Assembly (NCBI RefSeq): GCF_002082565.1
Contig: NZ_CP020562.1
Location: 2,728,001 to 2,792,000, forward strand
Direction of reading: 5' to 3'
Length of the DNA: 64,000 nucleotides
Source of the DNA: Halomonas sp. GT
GTDB taxonomy: Bacteria; Pseudomonadota; Gammaproteobacteria; Pseudomonadales; Halomonadaceae
A program made the position numbers and the translations under genes. Position 1 is the first letter of the stretch. Every line of letters begins with the position of its first letter. This document shows positions 24,473 to 34,700 of this stretch, in pieces. Below the pieces are notes generated by a model. It searched no databases. It saw only the letters and a list, made by a program, of their open reading frames with translations, and was not told where the DNA came from.

Positions 24473-27037
24473 TTAAGCTTCTCCAAGCAACCCCAAGCTA
24501 GCCGCAGGTGCTTGGCGCCGCAGGCTGTAAGAAAGGGCATGTCCGATAATACCAATCAACAACGCGCCCCCTAAGGGTAAAACAATCCATAACCCCACAT
24601 GCAGGCGCGGTGTCAAATCAAGCCAATAGAGATAAAGTGCAGCGGTGGCAAACTCTGCAAGGAAGGCCCCCATTAAACCACTGGCGAAACCAAGCAGTGC
24701 GTACTCAGCCCCTTGTACCCGAGAAATCATTCGGTTTCCCGCACCGAATACACGCAGCAAGCCACTCTCATGGGCGCGTACCGGCCGACTAGCTGTCAGT
24801 GCTGCATAAAGCACACTAACTCCTGCCATCAGGACCAGAATAAGCACTAGCTCTACCGCTCGGGTGACTTGGGTAAGCACCTCGCGCACTTGGCCTAAAA
24901 TGGCATCTACATTAAGCAGTGATACGCCTGGAAAATCATTGACTAATTGTCGGATTAAACTCTGCTCTTCTTCTGGCAAGTGAAACGCCGTGATAAAGCT
25001 ATGACCGAACGATTCGAGCACGCCAGGTGGAAAAATGACAAAGAAATTTGGGTTAAAGCTATCCCAGTTAAGGCTGCGCAAGCTCTCAATACGGGTGGTG
25101 ATGGTATCACCGCCTACAGAGAACGTTAGCTCGTCCCCTAACCCAAGGCCAAGACGCTCTGCTAGTCCATCTTCCACAGAGATGGGCACAACGTTAGAGG
25201 CTTCCTGAGGCGTGGCCTCCACCTCACTCAACCATCCCTGTGGCTCACTCGATTGTGAAAACCACTCTCCAGCGACGACCTGATTACCATCGGGCAACGC
25301 TGATTGCCAGGTAAGGTTCAGCTCACGGCGCAGTGAGTTATCGCCTCTGGCATCGGGTGGAACGGCTTCTATTGGTGGCTGACCATTAATAGCACTGATT
25401 CTTCCACGCACCATCGGATATAGGGTGCTTTGGGTCTCCACCCGTGGAGCAACTGCATCTTCGAAGGCATCTCGCTCACTGGGCTGAATATTGATAGCAA
25501 AGTAGTTAGGGGTATTCTCTGGCAACTGATCTTGCCAGGTGGACAATAAATCACCTCGCACCAGTACGATCATCGCCATCGCAAAAAACGTGACCGAAAA
25601 CGCCAGCAGTTGCCCAAGTCCAGCCTGCTTTCGGCGGGCCAACTGCCTGCCTCCCAGCCGAAACGCTTGGCCCCATTCACTTCCACCGGAAAGCCGCTGA
25701 ACAGCATTCAACAGACCGTTTAGCAACAGCGTGCTAGCCATCCATAAAAGCCCTAACAGGGCCGCGCCACCGATGAGTAGCGCCAGTGCAAGCGAAAAAC
25801 TACCTGAGTAAAGCCACAACAGGCCACCAAACACTAGACTCGCCACTCCCACGACTAACCAAGCAGACGGCGGTAGTGGGTCAAACTCACGACGTAACAC
25901 TTTCAGCGCACTGACACGTTTAATACGTAACAGTGTGGGGCCAGCAAAACCAACCAGTACCGCAAGTGCAGTAAAAATGCCCAGCCAGAGCGGCATAATG
26001 CCGGGAGGCGGCAGTGTCATAGGTAAAAAACTTGTTAAAAGCCACAACAACACAGCTTGACCAATAAGCCCCAACAACGCGCCAATAATCGCAGCGATTA
26101 GTGCGAGCCCCATTAATTGCAGGGTAAAAATAGTCACCAGCTGATATTGACTAGCGCCGAAGCAGCGCAGCAACGCCGCGGTGTCCAGATGACGTTCAAC
26201 GTAACGGCGAGTCGACATAGCCACCGCTACGCCCGCTAACAATACGGCGGCTAATCCGGCAAGCCCCAAATAACTCTCAGCGCGTTGAAGCGCGTTGCCT
26301 AACTGAGGACGGTCAACACGTACATCACGTACGTCTACCCCATTACGCCTTAGTTCGGCCAGCAAGCCCTGCACTTGCTCCAGTGCTGCGGGAGGCCCAG
26401 CAGCAAGCAATTCAAACTCAAGTCGTGATCCCAACTGCACTAACCCTGTAGCCTCCAAGTCGGCAGTGTTGAGCATTAAACGCGGGTTAAAATTACCAAA
26501 ACCGCCAGACTGATCCGCCTCGCGCTCGATAATCCCACTAATTAGCAGTTCCGTTTGACCTACCTGAACACGGTCGCCTATCGCAATGTCAATCAGTTGC
26601 GCTAACCGAGGGTCTGCCCAAGCCTCCCCAGCTGGTGGACCTGATGCAACTTGCTCAACCCCGTCCCCACGATCCACATGGGAAACACCATAGTGAGGAT
26701 ACACCTCATCCACCGCTTTCAAGCTAGCTGGCTGGAAGCGCTCGCCACGGCTAATCATCGACACCAAATCAACCTGATCACTTAGCGTAAACCCCGCTTG
26801 CTCTAGCGTCGTGCGTAGCTCCTCAGAGAATGGCTCGCGTTGTTCAAGAACTAAGTCGCCTCCCAGCATTTGTCCTGCTTGGCGCTCTAACCCACGCTCT
26901 AGCCGGTCTAAAAAAAAGGCGATCATAGTAGAGGCGGCAACGGCCAACACCAGCGCGACAAACAGTGCGCGAACATCAGCGGCACGTAGGTCACGTTTCA
27001 AACTACGTGCCGCAAGCCGCCAGTTTATATCACTCAT
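24473..27037 (-). CDS. ybbP: ABC transporter permease, YbbP/FtsX family
   Basis: An 854-residue inner-membrane protein with two FtsX-type permease blocks. TM1 is near residues 22-44 and is followed by a large periplasmic domain. A cluster of helices lies at about 255-420, then a second periplasmic domain and a last cluster near 740-840. The ending ARRKQAGLG...VRAHESGLLRVFGAGNRMI matches the coupling regions of the MacB/LolC-like superfamily. With YbbA it forms an exporter or mechanotransmitter thought to act on the outer envelope or lipids next to TesA. ATG 27037 follows GGGGGTGG and overlaps the ybbA stop by 8 bases. The substrate is unknown. Confidence 0.9.
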   Translation of the reverse strand: MSDINWRLAARSLKRDLRAADVRALFVALVLAVAASTMIAFFLDRLERGLERQAGQMLGGDLVLEQREPFSEELRTTLEQAGFTLSDQVDLVSMISRGERFQPASLKAVDEVYPHYGVSHVDRGDGVEQVASGPPAGEAWADPRLAQLIDIAIGDRVQVGQTELLISGIIEREADQSGGFGNFNPRLMLNTADLEATGLVQLGSRLEFELLAAGPPAALEQVQGLLAELRRNGVDVRDVRVDRPQLGNALQRAESYLGLAGLAAVLLAGVAVAMSTRRYVERHLDTAALLRCFGASQYQLVTIFTLQLMGLALIAAIIGALLGLIGQAVLLWLLTSFLPMTLPPPGIMPLWLGIFTALAVLVGFAGPTLLRIKRVSALKVLRREFDPLPPSAWLVVGVASLVFGGLLWLYSGSFSLALALLIGGAALLGLLWMASTLLLNGLLNAVQRLSGGSEWGQAFRLGGRQLARRKQAGLGQLLAFSVTFFAMAMIVLVRGDLLSTWQDQLPENTPNYFAINIQPSERDAFEDAVAPRVETQSTLYPMVRGRISAINGQPPIEAVPPDARGDNSLRRELNLTWQSALPDGNQVVAGEWFSQSSEPQGWLSEVEATPQEASNVVPISVEDGLAERLGLGLGDELTFSVGGDTITTRIESLRSLNWDSFNPNFFVIFPPGVLESFGHSFITAFHLPEEEQSLIRQLVNDFPGVSLLNVDAILGQVREVLTQVTRAVELVLILVLMAGVSVLYAALTASRPVRAHESGLLRVFGAGNRMISRVQGAEYALLGFASGLMGAFLAEFATAALYLYWLDLTPRLHVGLWIVLPLGGALLIGIIGHALSYSLRRQAPAASLGLLGEA

Positions 27038-27881
27038 CGCCACCCCCGCTGACAGCAGCCGTTGGTTCGAACGGCATTAACTGCCCGTTAGCCAGACGTA
27101 AGCAACGGTCGCAACGGCGCGCAAGTGCGTGGTCATGCGTTACTAAAATAAGTGTGGTGCCTGCTTCACGGTTCAGTGTAAAAAGCAGGTCAATAATCTG
27201 TGCGCCCGTATCGGGATCAAGGTTGCCCGTTGGCTCGTCGGCAAAGACTAGTTCAGGGTCGGTAACGAACGCACGTGCTATAGCTACGCGCTGCTGCTCG
27301 CCTCCCGAAAGCTGTTTAGGCAGATGCTCTGTGCGTTCACCCAGCCCGACTCGCTCAAGCCATTGAGCCGCTGCCTGAGTTTCTCCCGCTCTGGGAGACA
27401 GCTCCAACGGCAGTAGCACATTTTCTAATGCGCTTAACGTCGGTAGTAACTGAAAGTTTTGAAATACAAAACCGACTCTTCCGGCACGCAACGCTGCACG
27501 CCCATCTTCATCCATCTGGCTCAGCGGCTGGCCAAAAAGTGTAAGTTCGCCGTCACTGGGTGTATCCAACCCAGCCAATAACCCTAGTAGTGTCGACTTA
27601 CCAGCACCGCTTTTACCTAGAATGGCAACACTTTCTCCCGCTGCCACGCTCAGCGAAAGGTCGTGTAAGATAGTTAGCGAACGCTCTCCACTTTTCACCT
27701 GTTTAGATAGTTTCTCAGCATGCAGGACTGGCTGGTGAGCTTGCTTGTGAGGAACATTGCTAGCGGTGATGGTGTCGGTGGTGGGCTGATGCGAAGAGGC
27801 CGCATCAGTTGGCAAATTAGCGGCTGGGTCCAAGTTAGCTTTTGGATCCAAATTGGCTTGTGGATCAGAGGAGTAAGACAT
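27030..27881 (-). CDS. ybbA: ABC transporter ATP-binding protein YbbA
   Basis: The ATPase partner of YbbP, LolD/MacB-like. It has AILGKSGAGKSTLLGLLAGLDTPSDGEL (Walker A), VGFVFQNFQLLPTLSALENVLLPLEL (Q-loop), QLSGGEQQRVAIARAF (signature), ELVFADEPTGNLD (Walker B) and LILVTHDHALARRC (switch His). I choose ATG 27881 (283 residues). This keeps a 55-residue N-terminal extension with an NLDP-type repeat that is longer than in E. coli YbbA, so the true start could be later. On the other strand tesA starts at 27880, so the two start codons overlap inside CATG. Divergence of ybbA and tesA is conserved in gammaproteobacteria. Confidence 0.88.
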   Translation of the reverse strand: MSYSSDPQANLDPKANLDPAANLPTDAASSHQPTTDTITASNVPHKQAHQPVLHAEKLSKQVKSGERSLTILHDLSLSVAAGESVAILGKSGAGKSTLLGLLAGLDTPSDGELTLFGQPLSQMDEDGRAALRAGRVGFVFQNFQLLPTLSALENVLLPLELSPRAGETQAAAQWLERVGLGERTEHLPKQLSGGEQQRVAIARAFVTDPELVFADEPTGNLDPDTGAQIIDLLFTLNREAGTTLILVTHDHALARRCDRCLRLANGQLMPFEPTAAVSGGGDE

Positions 27882-28551
27882 GAAGCATGGCATCCCTATA
27901 GCGAGGCAAAGACTAAACCGCATGGTAACCGGAGGGTTGCTGGCACTGATAGTCATCTTTAGCGCACCAGCACTCAGCGCCGACCAACGCCCAACACTTT
28001 TAGTCATGGGCGATAGTCTTAGTGCCGCCTATGGTATAGAGCAAGAAATGGGTTGGGTAACGTTATTGGCTGAGCGGCTAGACGGTGAAGCCCAGGTTAT
28101 CAATGCCAGTATCAGCGGTGAAACGACATCCGGCGGTGCACAACGATTAGCTAACATTATCGGACAACGACAGCCTGATATCGTTCTGTTAGAGCTTGGC
28201 GGCAATGATGGATTACGTGGCCTCCCGCCTGCTCAAATGCGTTCTAATCTCGCTGGCATGATTGAACAAAGCCAACAGGCAGGTGCTGATGTACTGCTTC
28301 TCGGCATTGATATTCCGCCCAACTATGGCCAAGCCTACCGTGATGCCTTTACCGGTGTTTTCCATTCGTTAGCTGATGAGTATGACGTACCTCTCGTGCC
28401 GTTTTTGTTGGAAGATGTAGCGCTTAATGAGCAACTGATGCAAGACGACGGCATTCACCCCACTGCAGAAGCCCAACCAATTATTTTAGACAACGTTTGG
28501 CCAGCACTTGAACCCCTGCTCGATAGCGTGTTTCAAGCATCCACCGAATGA
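27880..28551 (+). CDS. tesA: Acyl-CoA thioesterase/lysophospholipase TesA (arylesterase)
   Basis: A periplasmic SGNH/GDSL hydrolase that cleaves acyl-CoA, aryl esters and lysophospholipids. The 223-residue protein has an N-terminal signal peptide (to about ALSA, residue 37). The blocks are VMGDSLSAAYGI (catalytic Ser), ISGETTSGG, LELGGNDGLRG (Gly and Asn of the oxyanion hole), and DDGIHPTAEAQP (Asp and His). ATG 27880 is supported by AGAGGAG 6 bases upstream; a shorter start at 27922 lacks a ribosome site. It is divergent from ybbA with overlapping start codons, so its promoter must lie within the ybbA coding region. Confidence 0.93.
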   Translation: MKHGIPIARQRLNRMVTGGLLALIVIFSAPALSADQRPTLLVMGDSLSAAYGIEQEMGWVTLLAERLDGEAQVINASISGETTSGGAQRLANIIGQRQPDIVLLELGGNDGLRGLPPAQMRSNLAGMIEQSQQAGADVLLLGIDIPPNYGQAYRDAFTGVFHSLADEYDVPLVPFLLEDVALNEQLMQDDGIHPTAEAQPIILDNVWPALEPLLDSVFQASTE

Positions 28552-28671
28552 AATTACGACAGCTCTTTTTGCTCGTTTAGTACTAGTACTTTTTAATAAG
28601 GAGATGTCACTAAGGAAATAGTGCACTTCAACGCCGTAGCTTGTAGGCTTAACGCTTATTAACTATTACTC

Positions 28672-29385
28672 ATGGCGTTTATGCCTGCCTCCTCTCGCTC
28701 CCAACTTAAACAACTTTCGCGTCGACAGTTTTTAGCCACTGTCGGCGCGGTTGTGCTGGGCGCAGGGCTAGGTTTTCACGCCTCGCCTGCAACCGCCTTC
28801 AACCCCCAACGATTACGGCAGAGCATGCAACAGCAGTACGGCCAAAGTGGGCTTACTGTTTTAGAAGAGTGGTTTGCCATGCTAGAACGTTTGCGTGGTC
28901 AAGAAGTACAAACGCAACTTCGTGAGGTCAACGACTTTTTCAACCGCCGAATACGCTGGGTTGATGATATTCACGTATGGGGGCAAGAAGACTTCTGGGC
29001 AACGCCATTAGAGGCCATGGGTAAAGCTCAAGGCGACTGTGAAGATTACTCCATTGCCAAGTACATCACCCTGAAGCAGCTCGGTGTTCCCGGTGAACGC
29101 CTGCGCATGATTTATGTACGGGCACGCATTGGTCGAAGCCAAATCACCCAGGCACATATGGTACTTGGCTACTACTCAACGCCCAGCGCTGAGCCGTTAG
29201 TACTTGATAATATTTCACCTTCTATCTCCCCCGCTTCTCAACGCACCGACCTAGACCCAGTATTTAGTTTTAATAGTGAAGGGCTGTGGGCTGGTGGCAC
29301 AACGCAATCACGTGCAGACCCGTTAGCGCGGCTCTCACGATGGCGCAATGTCGTTGAACGGATGCAATCACAAGGTTTCATTTAA
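28672..29385 (+). CDS. lapG: Periplasmic adhesin protease LapG (transglutaminase-like cysteine protease)
   Basis: A calcium-dependent BTLCP protease that cuts the N-terminal retention module of Lap adhesins and releases them from the cell. The 237-residue protein has a catalytic triad of Cys123 (QGDCEDYS), His162 (QAHMVLGYY) and Asp179 (VLDNIS). The N-terminus carries SRRQFLATVGAVVLGAGLG, a twin-arginine-like motif before the hydrophobic core. The DCED acidic residues next to the Cys are the usual calcium site. ATG 28672 has no strong ribosome site; ATG 28681 is an alternative. lapD follows after 14 bp. The target here is presumably TAAG at residues 106-109 of the adhesin at 31790-53047. Confidence 0.93.
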   Translation: MAFMPASSRSQLKQLSRRQFLATVGAVVLGAGLGFHASPATAFNPQRLRQSMQQQYGQSGLTVLEEWFAMLERLRGQEVQTQLREVNDFFNRRIRWVDDIHVWGQEDFWATPLEAMGKAQGDCEDYSIAKYITLKQLGVPGERLRMIYVRARIGRSQITQAHMVLGYYSTPSAEPLVLDNISPSISPASQRTDLDPVFSFNSEGLWAGGTTQSRADPLARLSRWRNVVERMQSQGFI

Positions 29386-29399
29386 GAGGATTAAGCACT

Positions 29400-31304
29400 A
29401 TGTCGCTGATTAAACAGCTCTGGCTGGCCATTATTGCGCTACTGTTGCTTTCATTTATCGGCAGCCTTGCGATCAGCATCACCTCGGGCCGCGACTATAT
29501 CGAGCAGGAAGTGCGCATTAAAAACGAAGACAATGCAACGGCATTGGCACTTTCCATGAGCCAGCTCGACAAGGACGTGGTGACGCTCGAACTGTTAATT
29601 TCCGCACAGTTTGATACTGGCTATTACCGTCGCATGACGCTAAGAGACACCGAAGGTCAGGTGCTCATTGAGCGTTCGGCCAACGAATACAGTGGCGATG
29701 TACCCGCTTGGTTCCGCAACGTTATTCACTTTGATGTGCCGATCGGCACGGCAACGATTCAAGACGGCTGGCGGCAATTCGGCACGCTTGAACTCGAAAG
29801 CCAGCACAGTTTCGCCTACGCTTCGTTGTGGCGCATTATGCTTGAGCTTGCAGGCTGGTTCTTGCTAGCTGGCGCGATCAGCCTCGCCATCGCCACAGTG
29901 GTAGTGCGCGGTATCAAGCATCCTCTTGTGCGGGTGGTCGCCCAAGCAAAAGATATCAGCGCCCGGCGCTTCACCACCATAAAAGAACCCCGCACGTTAG
30001 AGCTACGTGAAGTGGCCCAAGCAATGAACGTTTTGTCTGCGAATGTGCGCCAAATGCTCAGTCAGGAAAGCCAAAAACTGGATGAGCTACGTCGACATCT
30101 GCAACACGATCGTGTCACAGGAGCACTCAATCGCGACGTGTTTATGGGCCGTTTGTCATCATTACTAGGGAGTGAAGACGCCCGTGCCACGGGGCTAATG
30201 ATAATGACCAGAGTGGAGTCACTTGAAACGCTCAATGAGCAGCTAGGCCACCAAGCCACTGATCAGTTACTCAGTGGGCTAGTAATACAACTCTCCCAGC
30301 TAGCACCCACGCCAGAAGAAGCACTAGTTGGGCGATTAAACGGCAGTGATTTTATCCTGATGCTGCCTTTAGAAGCAGATACTAGCGCACTCATACCGCG
30401 CCTTCGCCAAGCACTTGATACCATCGCGCTCAAGGCGCCCAATATCGGCATGCGTTTACCGACCGCTGTGGTTGCCTACACGCCTCATGATGACCGAGGT
30501 GGGTTATTAGCTACGTTAGACGACGCCCTTGCTGAAGCCGAAAGTGCGAGCGCCCACACCACAGTTGCTGTACGAGAGCATCAGCATAACTCTCTTTTTG
30601 GCAATCATGCCGAATGGCGTTCGGCGCTCAATGCCGCGATTATGCTGGGCCCCCAGCTCGCTTATTTCCCTGTTATTGATGCCCATCATAACGTATTGCA
30701 TTATGAATGCCCTGCTCGCCTAGAGCTTGCCAACAACTGGCAAACAGCCGGCATGTTTATTCCCTGGATCTCGCGCTTTCACTTAGAACCCGCACTCGAT
30801 ATTGCCGTGGTCAAAAAAGCCCTTGAGCAACTTACTGGCAACCCCGCACAAACCCTTGGTATTAATCTTTCAATTGCCTCCATCACCAATGCTGAGTTTG
30901 TGATTGAGCTAAGAAGGTTACTCGAAAAACAACCTCAACTAGCCAAACAGCTGTGCTTCGAAGTACCCGCTATTTTGAATACTCATGCTATTGGCAGCCT
31001 TCGCGGCTTATGTACAGCACTCAGACCGTTAGGTTGTCAGTTTGGCATTGAGCATGTTGGGGCAGAATTCACCAAGCTGGCTGATTTACATGACATCGGG
31101 CTTGCCTATCTAAAAATAGATAGCAGCTTGATCGGAGGGATTCACATATCTCATGAACAACAAACCATCGTGCGAGGAATGGCAACACTATGCCACTCCC
31201 TTGGCATTCAGGTGATAGCAGAAGGTGTGACTGAACAAGCCGAATTGGAAAGCCTCTTCAGCGTGGGCGTTGACGGTGCCACTGGCCCAGGTGTACGCGC
31301 GTGA
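29400..31304 (+). CDS. lapD: Inner-membrane c-di-GMP receptor LapD (degenerate GGDEF-EAL)
   Basis: A 634-residue inside-out signalling receptor. When cytoplasmic c-di-GMP binds its EAL domain, the periplasmic domain captures LapG and protects the adhesin. TM1 is near residues 6-27, the periplasmic LapD/MoxY-N domain at about 30-150, TM2 at about 150-172, and a HAMP segment (KHPLVRVVAQAKDISARRF) with coiled coil follows. The GGDEF domain has GRLNGSDFIL in place of GGDEF. The EAL domain has HYECPARL in place of EAL and lacks the catalytic set, so neither turnover activity is expected. AGAGGA lies 9 bases before ATG 29400. It forms an operon with lapG. Confidence 0.93.
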   Translation: MSLIKQLWLAIIALLLLSFIGSLAISITSGRDYIEQEVRIKNEDNATALALSMSQLDKDVVTLELLISAQFDTGYYRRMTLRDTEGQVLIERSANEYSGDVPAWFRNVIHFDVPIGTATIQDGWRQFGTLELESQHSFAYASLWRIMLELAGWFLLAGAISLAIATVVVRGIKHPLVRVVAQAKDISARRFTTIKEPRTLELREVAQAMNVLSANVRQMLSQESQKLDELRRHLQHDRVTGALNRDVFMGRLSSLLGSEDARATGLMIMTRVESLETLNEQLGHQATDQLLSGLVIQLSQLAPTPEEALVGRLNGSDFILMLPLEADTSALIPRLRQALDTIALKAPNIGMRLPTAVVAYTPHDDRGGLLATLDDALAEAESASAHTTVAVREHQHNSLFGNHAEWRSALNAAIMLGPQLAYFPVIDAHHNVLHYECPARLELANNWQTAGMFIPWISRFHLEPALDIAVVKKALEQLTGNPAQTLGINLSIASITNAEFVIELRRLLEKQPQLAKQLCFEVPAILNTHAIGSLRGLCTALRPLGCQFGIEHVGAEFTKLADLHDIGLAYLKIDSSLIGGIHISHEQQTIVRGMATLCHSLGIQVIAEGVTEQAELESLFSVGVDGATGPGVRA

Positions 31305-31330
31305 GCACCTTCGATAAGTAAGCCAAGAAC

Positions 31331-31363
31331 AACACGGCGTTACCTACCCTGTGACGCCGTGTT
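31331..31363. terminator. Hairpin between convergent lapD and the 107-residue gene
   Basis: A 10-bp perfect stem (AACACGGCGT/ACGCCGTGTT, 13-base loop) lies between the convergent 3' ends and overlaps the stop codon of the minus-strand gene. There is no clear T run on either strand, so terminator activity is uncertain. Confidence 0.45.
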
Positions 31364-31685
31364 AGATAATACCGCCGTCATCGCTAATCAAATTGACGTC
31401 ATTCTTCGCCCGCAATGACTTACGTTCCATGATTTTACTCTGCGCTGCCGAAGGCAAGTCAGTAAAACTAAGGACCCCCTTCTCTAGCAACACTTCCAGC
31501 ATATCTTCCACCACCCGTACGAAAGCCAAGTCGGATGCAATAAACTGCGCTGACTGCCCCGTTTGCTCTGCTAAAAAAGCAAACACTTCGGGTGAATCAT
31601 CATTGATAGTGTCATTACACTCAGGCGATGGCTCTTTGCTGAGCATCACAATCTCCCCTTGGGCGTTGCGTTTGATGTAAAGCAT
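31362..31685 (-). CDS. Conserved small protein (annotated elsewhere as tryptophan synthase beta-like)
   Basis: A 107-residue acidic protein: MLYIKRNAQGEIVMLSKEPSPE, then a helical stretch VRVVEDMLEVLLEKGVLSFTDLPSAAQSKIMERKSLRA and an acidic tail. Homologues in Pseudomonas carry the misleading name tryptophan synthase subunit beta-like; no PLP enzyme features are present. The function is unknown, and the VLSFTDLP...AQ pattern is the conserved core. ATG 31685 follows AGAGGAA. It lies just downstream of the adhesin terminator on the same strand, but its presence in non-Lap contexts suggests it is not part of the system. Confidence 0.8.
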   Translation of the reverse strand: MLYIKRNAQGEIVMLSKEPSPECNDTINDDSPEVFAFLAEQTGQSAQFIASDLAFVRVVEDMLEVLLEKGVLSFTDLPSAAQSKIMERKSLRAKNDVNLISDDGGII

Positions 31686-31746
31686 AGCGGCTTCCTCTGT
31701 AAGTAAAAGCGCTTAAGTGTAGCTAAACGTAATTCGGCATTGAATA

Positions 31747-31776
31747 CAACAAGGCCGCCCAGTGGGCGGCCTGTTG
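31747..31776 (-). terminator. Candidate terminator of the giant adhesin gene
   Basis: A 9-bp GC-rich stem (AGGCCGCCC/GGGCGGCCT) with a 3-base loop is extended by CAACA/TGTTG and lies 14 bases after the adhesin stop. On the minus strand it is followed by a weak TTGTTGTATT tract. Confidence 0.7.
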
Positions 31777-31789
31777 AGGTAGGTAAAGG

Positions 31790-34700
31790 TTATTCGATAT
31801 CTAGCTTTCCATTTTGGATCATATGGAGGATTACATCCTGTGATCCGCCACCACCAAAGTCAGAGAAGCTCTTACCCTCTAAACGAATAACTTGATCAGC
31901 ATTCTCTTTATCGCCTGCCAAGCCCCCTTCAGAGTTGACATACAGCACTGTATCACCGCTGTCTTCTTCCGCGACAATATAGGCATCTAGCGAGTCACCG
32001 TTTTCATAATCCAATAACTCACCAATATCCAGTTTATCGCCTTCACCCGCGTTGAAGTCCATCACTGTATCAATGGCAGGATTATCCGCAGTGCCCTGGT
32101 CATTTAACTCCCACTTGAAGGTGTCAGCGCCTAGGCCACCGAAGAGTAGATCGTTACCTTCGCCACCAATGAGAGTGTCGTTACCAGCGCCACCGATCAA
32201 GATATCGTTCCCAGCACCACCATCGATAGTATTACCACCACCATCAGTACGAACTGTGTCGATTAAGGATTCCCAGTTCTCTCTAACATAATCGAGAATC
32301 TGATCATCATTAGGCACTGCTCCATTATTAACTTCCCACTTCAGGAACTCTCGCAGCCCTTGGTAACCCAAGCCGTCGTGACTTCCTGCAGCAAATAAGG
32401 TGCCTGTGTCTTGGTTTGTCCACTGGAGGTGGTCAGTATTGATAGCATCACCGAAGATAATGTCATCTCCTTTCCCTCCAGTAATGATGTCATCCCCCAG
32501 AGATTCAAGCTCATCGAACTCCGAACTACCTTCCAAAGCAGCGGCTAGCTCACTAGCATTATTGACAATATCCACACTGCCCGCCGGGGCAGTGATTGTG
32601 CCTGAATAACCTCTCGCACTGACATACTGAGTAGCAGAAGAATCTACAACATCCGTATTGTCAAAAAAGCGCAGTAAATTTTCATTTACGCCGTTACCAA
32701 TCCCAATTGCATTCACTGAGCTTTTAGAAGACAAGCTGGTAAAGGCATTAACAGCATCTTCCATTACGTAGTAGTCAGTGTCCCGTCCATTCCCCCACAG
32801 CGATCCGTTATAGTAAGAATATGTTGGATTTCCGTCAGTGAGGAAAAATGACAAGTTTTCGAAATTGCCACTTCCCTGCTGCGCATTCTGCGCATTAAAC
32901 CAAGCCACTGACTGCTGGAAAGCCGCCTGATAGTTAGTACCTCCGGAAGCTTGCAGTACATTAATCGCATTGATTAATTGGTGCACATTGCCAGGATTTA
33001 GTCCTTGGATAACTACAGGTGTAGAAGCATTAGTTGAGAAAGTAACTAACTGTACATTTATCACACCCTCATGATCTTTCAATTGGTTAGACAAGTTCAC
33101 TAAGGCCTGCTTAGTTAGATTCATTCTTGACAACCCGGGCGTCCCAGACCCACTCGTCATACTTCCCGACACATCTACTATTAAAGATATATTGTAGTTA
33201 GCCGCAGGATCGACAATGGTTACTTTGCCACCACGATCACCAATGATGACATCGTCACCGCCACCACCTTCAATGGTGTTATCTCCGTTTCCTCCCACAT
33301 TGAGCGACGCAGGCGGCTGAACTTCAAATGGCCGATCAGTCTCCGCCTCATAGGCATTACCGTATTGATCCACACCTATGACGTTAGCCGTAATCTCTCC
33401 TGAGCCCAGGCCAGCGACTTTATCCGATGGCACACTCACAGACCAGGAGCTGCCATCACCATCGACGGTGGTGGTATAGACCTCGCCTCCGATAGTAACC
33501 TCGATCGCGTCGCCAGCTTTGGCATCGCCGCCTACGCTACCGGTAATCGGCTGAGCCTCTTCGGCCTCGCTATTGCTCAGGAAGTCATCACCCCCGAAGG
33601 CTGGATCAATGGTGATCGTGGCTTCAGGCGCAACGTTGGCGACGCCTTTACTGTCATCATCGCTGGCACTATTACCCGCAGGATCCGTGACCGTGGCACT
33701 AACACTCACGTTAGTCGCCCCTTGGCTCACAGCTACCCAAACAGTAACACCGTTATTAATGTCTTCCTGATCCAGCACTACGGTGGTCAGCGTGTTACCG
33801 CCTGCATCTTTAACGACCAACGTATCCCCAACCTTAGTACCTGCTTGGAAAGTAACTAAGGCTTCTACGCTATCAGGCTCGCCAGCAGCAATCTCATTAA
33901 TGTTGTAGACATCATCGTCACCAGCGCCCTGCAGCGCCACGCTGACCGTTGGCGCGGTGGCGTCGATAACGCCGTTATCCGTATCGCTGTCGCTGTTGCC
34001 TGCTGGGTCGGTAACCGTGGCAGTCACGCTCAGTGCCGTATCCGTGCCGTCCAGGTCGGTGATGGTGACGGTGACACCGTTATCCAGGTCGTCCTGCGTC
34101 ACTTCACGATCAAGGAGCGTGTTGCCCTTGCCGTCGGTGACCACCAGGGTGTCGCCCACTTCGGTGCTGCCGCCCAGAGTGACGGTGGCGTTCACGCCAT
34201 CAGCGATTTCGTCGGCGCTGTAGATGTCGCCAGAGGCGTCTTCCAGCGCAACGCTGACCGTCGGCGCGGTGGCGTCGATGGTACCGGTGTCGCTGTCGCT
34301 ATCGCTGTTGCCTGCCGGGTCGGTGACCGTGGCAGTCACGCTCAGTGCCGTATCCGTGCCGTCCAGGTCGGTGATGGTGACGGTCAGGCCGTTGTCCAGC
34401 ATCGCCTGGGTGACGTCGCCGTTGAACAGCTCGTTGCCTTTGCCATCCACCACGACCAGGGTGTCGCCCACTTCGGTGCTGCCGCCCAGAGTGACGGTGG
34501 CGTTCACGCCATCAGCGATTTCGTCGGCGCTGTAGATGTCGCCAGAGACGTCTTCCAGCGCCACGCTGACCGTCGGCGCGGTGGCGTCGATAACGCCGTT
34601 ATCCGTATCGCTGTCGCTGTTGCCTGCCGGGTCGGTGACCGTGGCGGTAACGCTGATGTCGGTATCCGTGCCGTCCAGGTCGGTGATGGTCACGGTGACA

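Noticed and set aside
28574..28594. TAGTACTAGTACT followed by TTTTT after tesA as a terminator
   Set aside because: The palindrome has no loop, so a stable RNA hairpin is unlikely.
31362..31685. Tryptophan synthase beta activity for the 107-residue protein
   Set aside because: The common database name is misleading. The protein is far too short and has no PLP-binding lysine motif.
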